This document shows, in pieces, positions 60,115-64,000 of a DNA stretch of 64,000 nucleotides (the stretch's first letter is position 1; each line of letters starts with the position of its first letter). The stretch is taken from NCBI RefSeq assembly GCF_947179515.1, contig NC_067495.1, positions 91,673,423 to 91,737,422 on the forward strand, read 5' to 3'. The notes under the pieces were generated by a model. The model was not told where the DNA came from and did not search any database. It saw only the letters and a list, made by a program, of their open reading frames with translations. The stretch is from Apodemus sylvaticus. Its lineage: Eukaryota; Chordata; Mammalia; Rodentia; Muridae. The translations under genes were made by a program, and so were the position numbers.

Positions 60115-60300
60115 TAAATTTTGATTGCTTGTGTGTTGGTAGAGGACAGAGAACAATATTGGATATCCTTTTCTGACCCTGCCTTATTGGCTTGGTAACA
60201 GGGTCTTTCACTGAGCCTTTAGCTCTGCTGGCAGCCTGGATGTCCCAGTGATCTGCCGCTGCTGTACACAGCACTGGGGTTATAGTCACACTGGTCTTAC
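60115..60300. repeat. Unnamed rodent repeat-like sequence
   Basis: Similar in style to 23,975-24,250 (gtgtgttggtagaggacaga, agtgatctgccgctgctgta). Family not recognised. Confidence 0.3.
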
Positions 60301-60412
60301 TGGGTCATACTTTGTGGATAATCATGGCTGGGTTGTTACATGGCTGCTGGACATAAGAGCTCAGCTTGTTGTGCTTGCTTAGCAAGCACTCGTTTTGTTG
60401 CTATTTTTTTGT

Positions 60413-60543
60413 TTTTTAGACATGACCTATGGGGTGTCTAGAGCTCCCTGTAACCAGGCTGGCCTCAACCTCACACAAATCTACCTACTTCAGCTTCCTG
60501 AGTGCTTAGATTAAAAGTGTATATTTCCATGCCTGGCCTATTT

Positions 60544-60612
<69 letters not shown>

Positions 60613-60690
60613 GCTGGCCTTGAACTCAAGATAAAGATCCACTTGCTCCTGCCTCCCCAGTGCTGGAATGAAAAAGACTACTAGGATTAG
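60413..60690 (-). repeat. Old B1 pieces around a (TCTA)n array
   Basis: Inverted B1 sequence lies on both sides of about 17 TCTA units (60,543-60,611). Confidence 0.75.
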
Positions 60691-60691
60691 T

Positions 60692-60840
60692 GCTGGAGAG
60701 ATGGCTCAGTGGTTAAGAGCACTGTCTGCTTTCCAGAGGATCCAGGTTCAACTCCCAGCACCTACATGGCAGCTCACAACTATAACTCCAGTTCCAGGTG
60801 ACCCAGCACCCTCACACAGACATGAATGCAGATAAAAGAC
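60692..60840 (+). repeat. B3 SINE
   Basis: The head is gctggagagatggctcagtg, and the body has ctccagttccaggtgaccca. Confidence 0.85.
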
Positions 60841-60929
60841 CTAAGAGTGCTAGGATTAAAGGCATCTTTTGCCACCACCTGGTCACAGCAAGCACTCTTA
60901 CCCATTAAGATGCTTTTCCATCCCTGCAA

Positions 60930-61066
60930 TATTTAGAGAGGGTTTCTCTGTGTAGCCCTGGTTCTCCTAGAGTTTGTAGACCAGGCAGGCTTCAAACTCA
61001 AAAGATCTTCCTGTCTCTGCCAAGAGTTGAGATTAAAGGTCTGTACCAGCATTACCAAGCTCTATG
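60930..61066 (-). repeat. B1 SINE
   Basis: Inverted, gagagggtttctctgtgtag to ctgtaccagcattaccaagc. Confidence 0.8.
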
Positions 61067-61806
61067 TTTTATTTCTTAAAAGTTTGTCTTTAAACTATTT
61101 TTACAGAATTCATGAAGACTTTGTGCTTTACCAAGACAACATTCCCAAAGTCCAAAGAGCTAGAAAACAAATAATTGCTTTCATTTTACCATAAGTGATA
61201 ATACTATACCTTGACTGGAAAAATAAAGCAAGCTATAGAAAAAGCCATTCTATACAAATTATTTGATAAAACCTTTTCCCCCTTTGGTTGGTGGTTTAGA
61301 TTCTGAGAAACCCAAGTTTGGGGGGCAGGGTGGTTTTTCCAAAGATTATAAATATTGGCTAATTGATAGTAAAGTCGGTCTCTATGGGCAACTGTCCTCT
61401 TGACTCATTTCTCTTTCGCCCCCTTCCCGTTAACCTCAGAATTCTCTTCCAGGTAATCCGGTTCGTATGTGGCCGTAGGCGGCAACACCCAAGGGTCCAG
61501 GTTAGTTGACTTCTTGGTCTTCGTGTGGAGATCTTTTCCCTTTGGGACCTGCAATATTTCCTCCTATTTTTCCATAAGAATCCCCAAAATCCATCCACTG
61601 TGGGATAGCTGTGGGTATCTTTGTCTGCCTGAGTCAGCTGCTGGGTGGAGCCTCTCAGAGGACAGCCATGCTTGGCTTCTGTCTGCAAGCACAACAGAGT
61701 ATCATTACTCGTGTTAGGGATTAGTGTGTGCCCATTGGATGGGTCTCAAGTTGGACTGGTTATTGGTTGGCCATTCCCTCATCCAGGGCATAACAACCAT
61801 TTTTTT

Positions 61807-61983
61807 AAGATTCAATTATTTTTATTTCTATGAGTACACTGTAGCTGTCTTCAGACACACCAGAAGAGGGCATCAGATCCTATTACAGATGGTTGTGAGC
61901 CACCATGTGGTGGCTGGGATTTGAACTCAGGACCTCTGGAAGGGCAGTCAGTGCTCTTAACTGCTGAGCCAACTCACCAGCCC
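61807..61983 (-). repeat. B2 SINE
   Basis: Inverted, agattcaattatttttattt to gagccaactcaccagccc. Confidence 0.9.
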
Positions 61984-62521
61984 TTTATAAAACCTTTATG
62001 TGCCCTTTATTTTTAGGGTTTTCAGACATTTAAAGCTATGAGACACTGGTCTTCTGGGATCTCATGTTAAGAGTCTTTGGAACACATTTAAAGACTTTGA
62101 TTGCTGGGCCCTGGTTTGGGAAAGTTCTGAGAGGATGCAGAATACTGTGCTAAGAGTACATATGACCACATTTTGAAAACAGCTTAGGATTCTGTCACTG
62201 ATAATGGTTCAACCCTAAAAGGAACTGTTAAGAAATAGCTGTATTTATGATCACCTGTCTCCTTATCCATAGCAAGTAGCTCAACATTTCTTCTGACGTG
62301 CAAGCCACAGTTGATTGTTTACCATACTGTGCACCTCCCATGAGCATTCTGAGCATCTGAGGCTTGTCTTCTGGTATCCTATGTGTCTGTATCCTGGAGG
62401 TTAGCAGTTTCACCTCTCATTGACTTTCAGTCCTAGACACACTCAGATCAGTAAAAGCTGTACACTATTTACTGGATACATATTTCTGGATATATGACTT
62501 CTCAAGTTCTAATGCTTTGTC

Positions 62522-62688
62522 TTTTTTTATTTTTGTTTGTTTGTTTTTTCGAGACAGGGTTTCTCTATGTAGCCCTGGCTGTCCTGGAACTCACTCTGTA
62601 GACCAGGCTGGGCTCGAACTCAGAAATCTGCCTGCCTCTGCCTCCCAAGTGCTGGGACTAAAGGCGTGCGCCACCACTACCAGGCATA
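62522..62688 (-). repeat. B1 SINE
   Basis: Inverted young copy, gagacagggtttctctatgt to gcgccaccactaccaggc. Confidence 0.92.
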
Positions 62689-62826
62689 TAACTCCTCAGG
62701 AATTACATAGGTGTCTTTGAACTGTATATGCTCTGGCATTTGTACAGATACCCTGTGATACAGGATGCAGACACCAACTTCATATTGATTTGTACTTAGG
62801 GATACTTTATTAAGTATCATTTCTGA

Positions 62827-62985
62827 GCCGGGTAGTGGTGGTCCACACCTTTAATCCCAGCACTTGGGAGACAGAGGCAGGAGGATTTCTGAGTTCAAGC
62901 CAGCCTGATCTATAGAGTGAGTTCCAGGACAACCAGGGCTATACAGAGAAACCCTGTCTCGAAAACAAACAAACAAACAAAAAAT
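62827..62985 (+). repeat. B1 SINE with (CAAA)n tail
   Basis: The copy runs gccgggtagtggtggtccac to accctgtctcgaaaac. Confidence 0.9.
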
Positions 62986-63364
62986 GTATCGTTTCTGGAA
63001 AATAAAAAACAAATGACATCGAGATTTGAGATTCACCAATGGTTTCTATTTAATATTTTTGGTTGGTTGGTTGATTTTTAAATGGCTTCTAATTTCTTTT
63101 ACAGTTGACAGGAGATTAGGCGATCCATTTTGACTTTTATGTTGTACCAATCACTGTCCTTTTCTCCTAAGCACATTTTAGAACCCTTTCTCAGAGAAGA
63201 AAATAAGTTCAAGCTATTTTTGCTTTTCATGGTGCTGAGTAATTTTTCCAGAAGTTTCTCAAAGTACGAGTGAAAAAGCTCCAGTTAGCCACTAGATGTC
63301 ACCAAGTCCCTAAAAAGGAGAGCTGAATCCCGAGATGCTAGAATGCTCTTTGCTTCATTAAAAT

Positions 63365-63535
63365 GGGGACAGCAAGACAGCTCAGCAGCTAAAGGTGCTT
63401 CCTGTCTGCTGCTCCTCTCAATGTTTGACCCCAGGGGATCCACACCAAAGAGACCTACACCACCGCCGCTGCTGCCGCCGCCGCCCCCGACGACGACGAC
63501 GACGACGACGAGAACGAGGACGACTACAACAACAG
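63365..63535 (+). repeat. B3A fragment followed by (CCG)n(CGA)n
   Basis: A B3A-like head (gacagctcagcagctaaagg) is followed by CCG units (63,462-63,488) and about eight CGA/CGACGA units to 63,530. Confidence 0.75.
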
Positions 63536-63734
63536 AGCTCAGTAAGTTGTCCTCTCACCAGTTTCCTCTCATGTGGTGTGTCCCCCAGGAAAATAGTAAG
63601 AAACTCAGACTATGGTGAACAGTCAAAGGAAGGAACCTGGATAACAAACGTTGTCAGTACTAGATGTGGCAAAAGGATAATAGTATCCGTGAGGGCAACA
63701 GCACTGATCCTTGAATAGTCTACAGGTGCCCTTC

Positions 63735-63753
63735 CACACACACACACACACAC
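63735..63753 (+). repeat. (CA)n microsatellite
   Basis: About nine CA units. Confidence 0.85.
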
Positions 63754-64000
63754 CACTGCTAGTGACCCAGCATAAAAGTTATCCAGGGGAATATTATAGA
63801 AGTAAACTGGACGTTCCACTCCATTGAGTCAAGCTACTTGGCAAGAGCAGCAAAAAGTTGTACGGTACAATAATCATGGCCTAAAATTGTTCCCACAATA
63901 GCTTGTGTCAGTATTCCGGTGTGGTTTGTGGAGTGGCAGCAGCACAACCTCAGGCTTCCTTGAGAATGTGGCTTTTCAGCCCAGATGGATTGGAATGATT

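Larger units (their letters stand above)
59836..64000. other. Intergenic region 3' of Hnrnph2
   Basis: No gene is seen on either strand. Repeats are listed separately: B4, B1, B2, B3, a TCTA array, a CCG/CGA trinucleotide tract and a CA run. Stretches 61,070-61,800, 61,990-62,520, 62,990-63,360 and 63,540-64,000 are mostly single-copy. In the known order the Armcx cluster lies further right, so a distal leader exon could be hidden here, but I cannot identify one. Confidence 0.6.

Noticed and set aside
60543..60612. Regular TCTA array considered as a CRISPR-like or satellite repeat
   Set aside because: It is an uninterrupted tetranucleotide microsatellite with no spacers, inside a vertebrate intergenic region.
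62517..62720. Recurring peptide like DRVSLCSPGCPGTHSVDQAG found in many frames
   Set aside because: This is the conceptual translation of inverted B1 SINEs and appears wherever one occurs.

Overview
This is a gene-dense stretch of rodent X chromosome. The organism is a mouse of the genus Mus: young B1 copies in both orientations carry the Mus-type sequence (for example ggatttctgagttcgaggcc), B2 and B3 SINEs are abundant, and there is a 5'-truncated L1 with a mouse-type 3' UTR. The gene order Btk - Rpl36a - Gla - Hnrnph2 is the conserved mammalian Xq22 / mouse X order. Several Gla residues and three adjacent Rpl36a residues differ from the house-mouse proteins as I remember them, so a Mus species other than the laboratory mouse is possible.

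Layout. (1) 1-35,230, minus strand: Btk. Non-coding exon 1, start-codon exon 2 and exons 3-14 are present; exons 15-19 (rest of the kinase domain and 3' UTR) lie off the left edge. All 13 coding exons were placed by translation, splice sites and phase. (2) 39,970-42,150, plus strand: Rpl36a (eL42), five exons, 106 residues. (3) 43,125-53,776, minus strand: Gla (lysosomal alpha-galactosidase A), seven coding exons, 419 residues, tail to tail with Rpl36a. (4) about 54,110-59,835, plus strand: Hnrnph2, with a non-coding first exon and one coding exon of 449 residues. It is head to head with Gla across a short CCAAT- and E-box-rich shared promoter. (5) 59,850-64,000: intergenic, repeats only.

Between exons the sequence is mostly SINEs (B1, B2, B3, B4/ID, some MIR), worn L1 pieces, one RMER1-like and one URR1-like element, and many microsatellites. 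The unusual items are a roughly 670-bp polypyrimidine tract in Btk intron 1, an AT-rich minisatellite with a unit of about 31 bp in the same intron, and a phased array of four TCACGTGA-like palindromes in the Gla/Hnrnph2 promoter.

The four genes do not form a pathway: a B-cell signalling kinase, a ribosomal protein, a lysosomal hydrolase and a splicing regulator. Their link is shared chromatin and promoter architecture. I see no bacterial, phage, CRISPR or toxin-type system and no credible unknown protein-coding gene.
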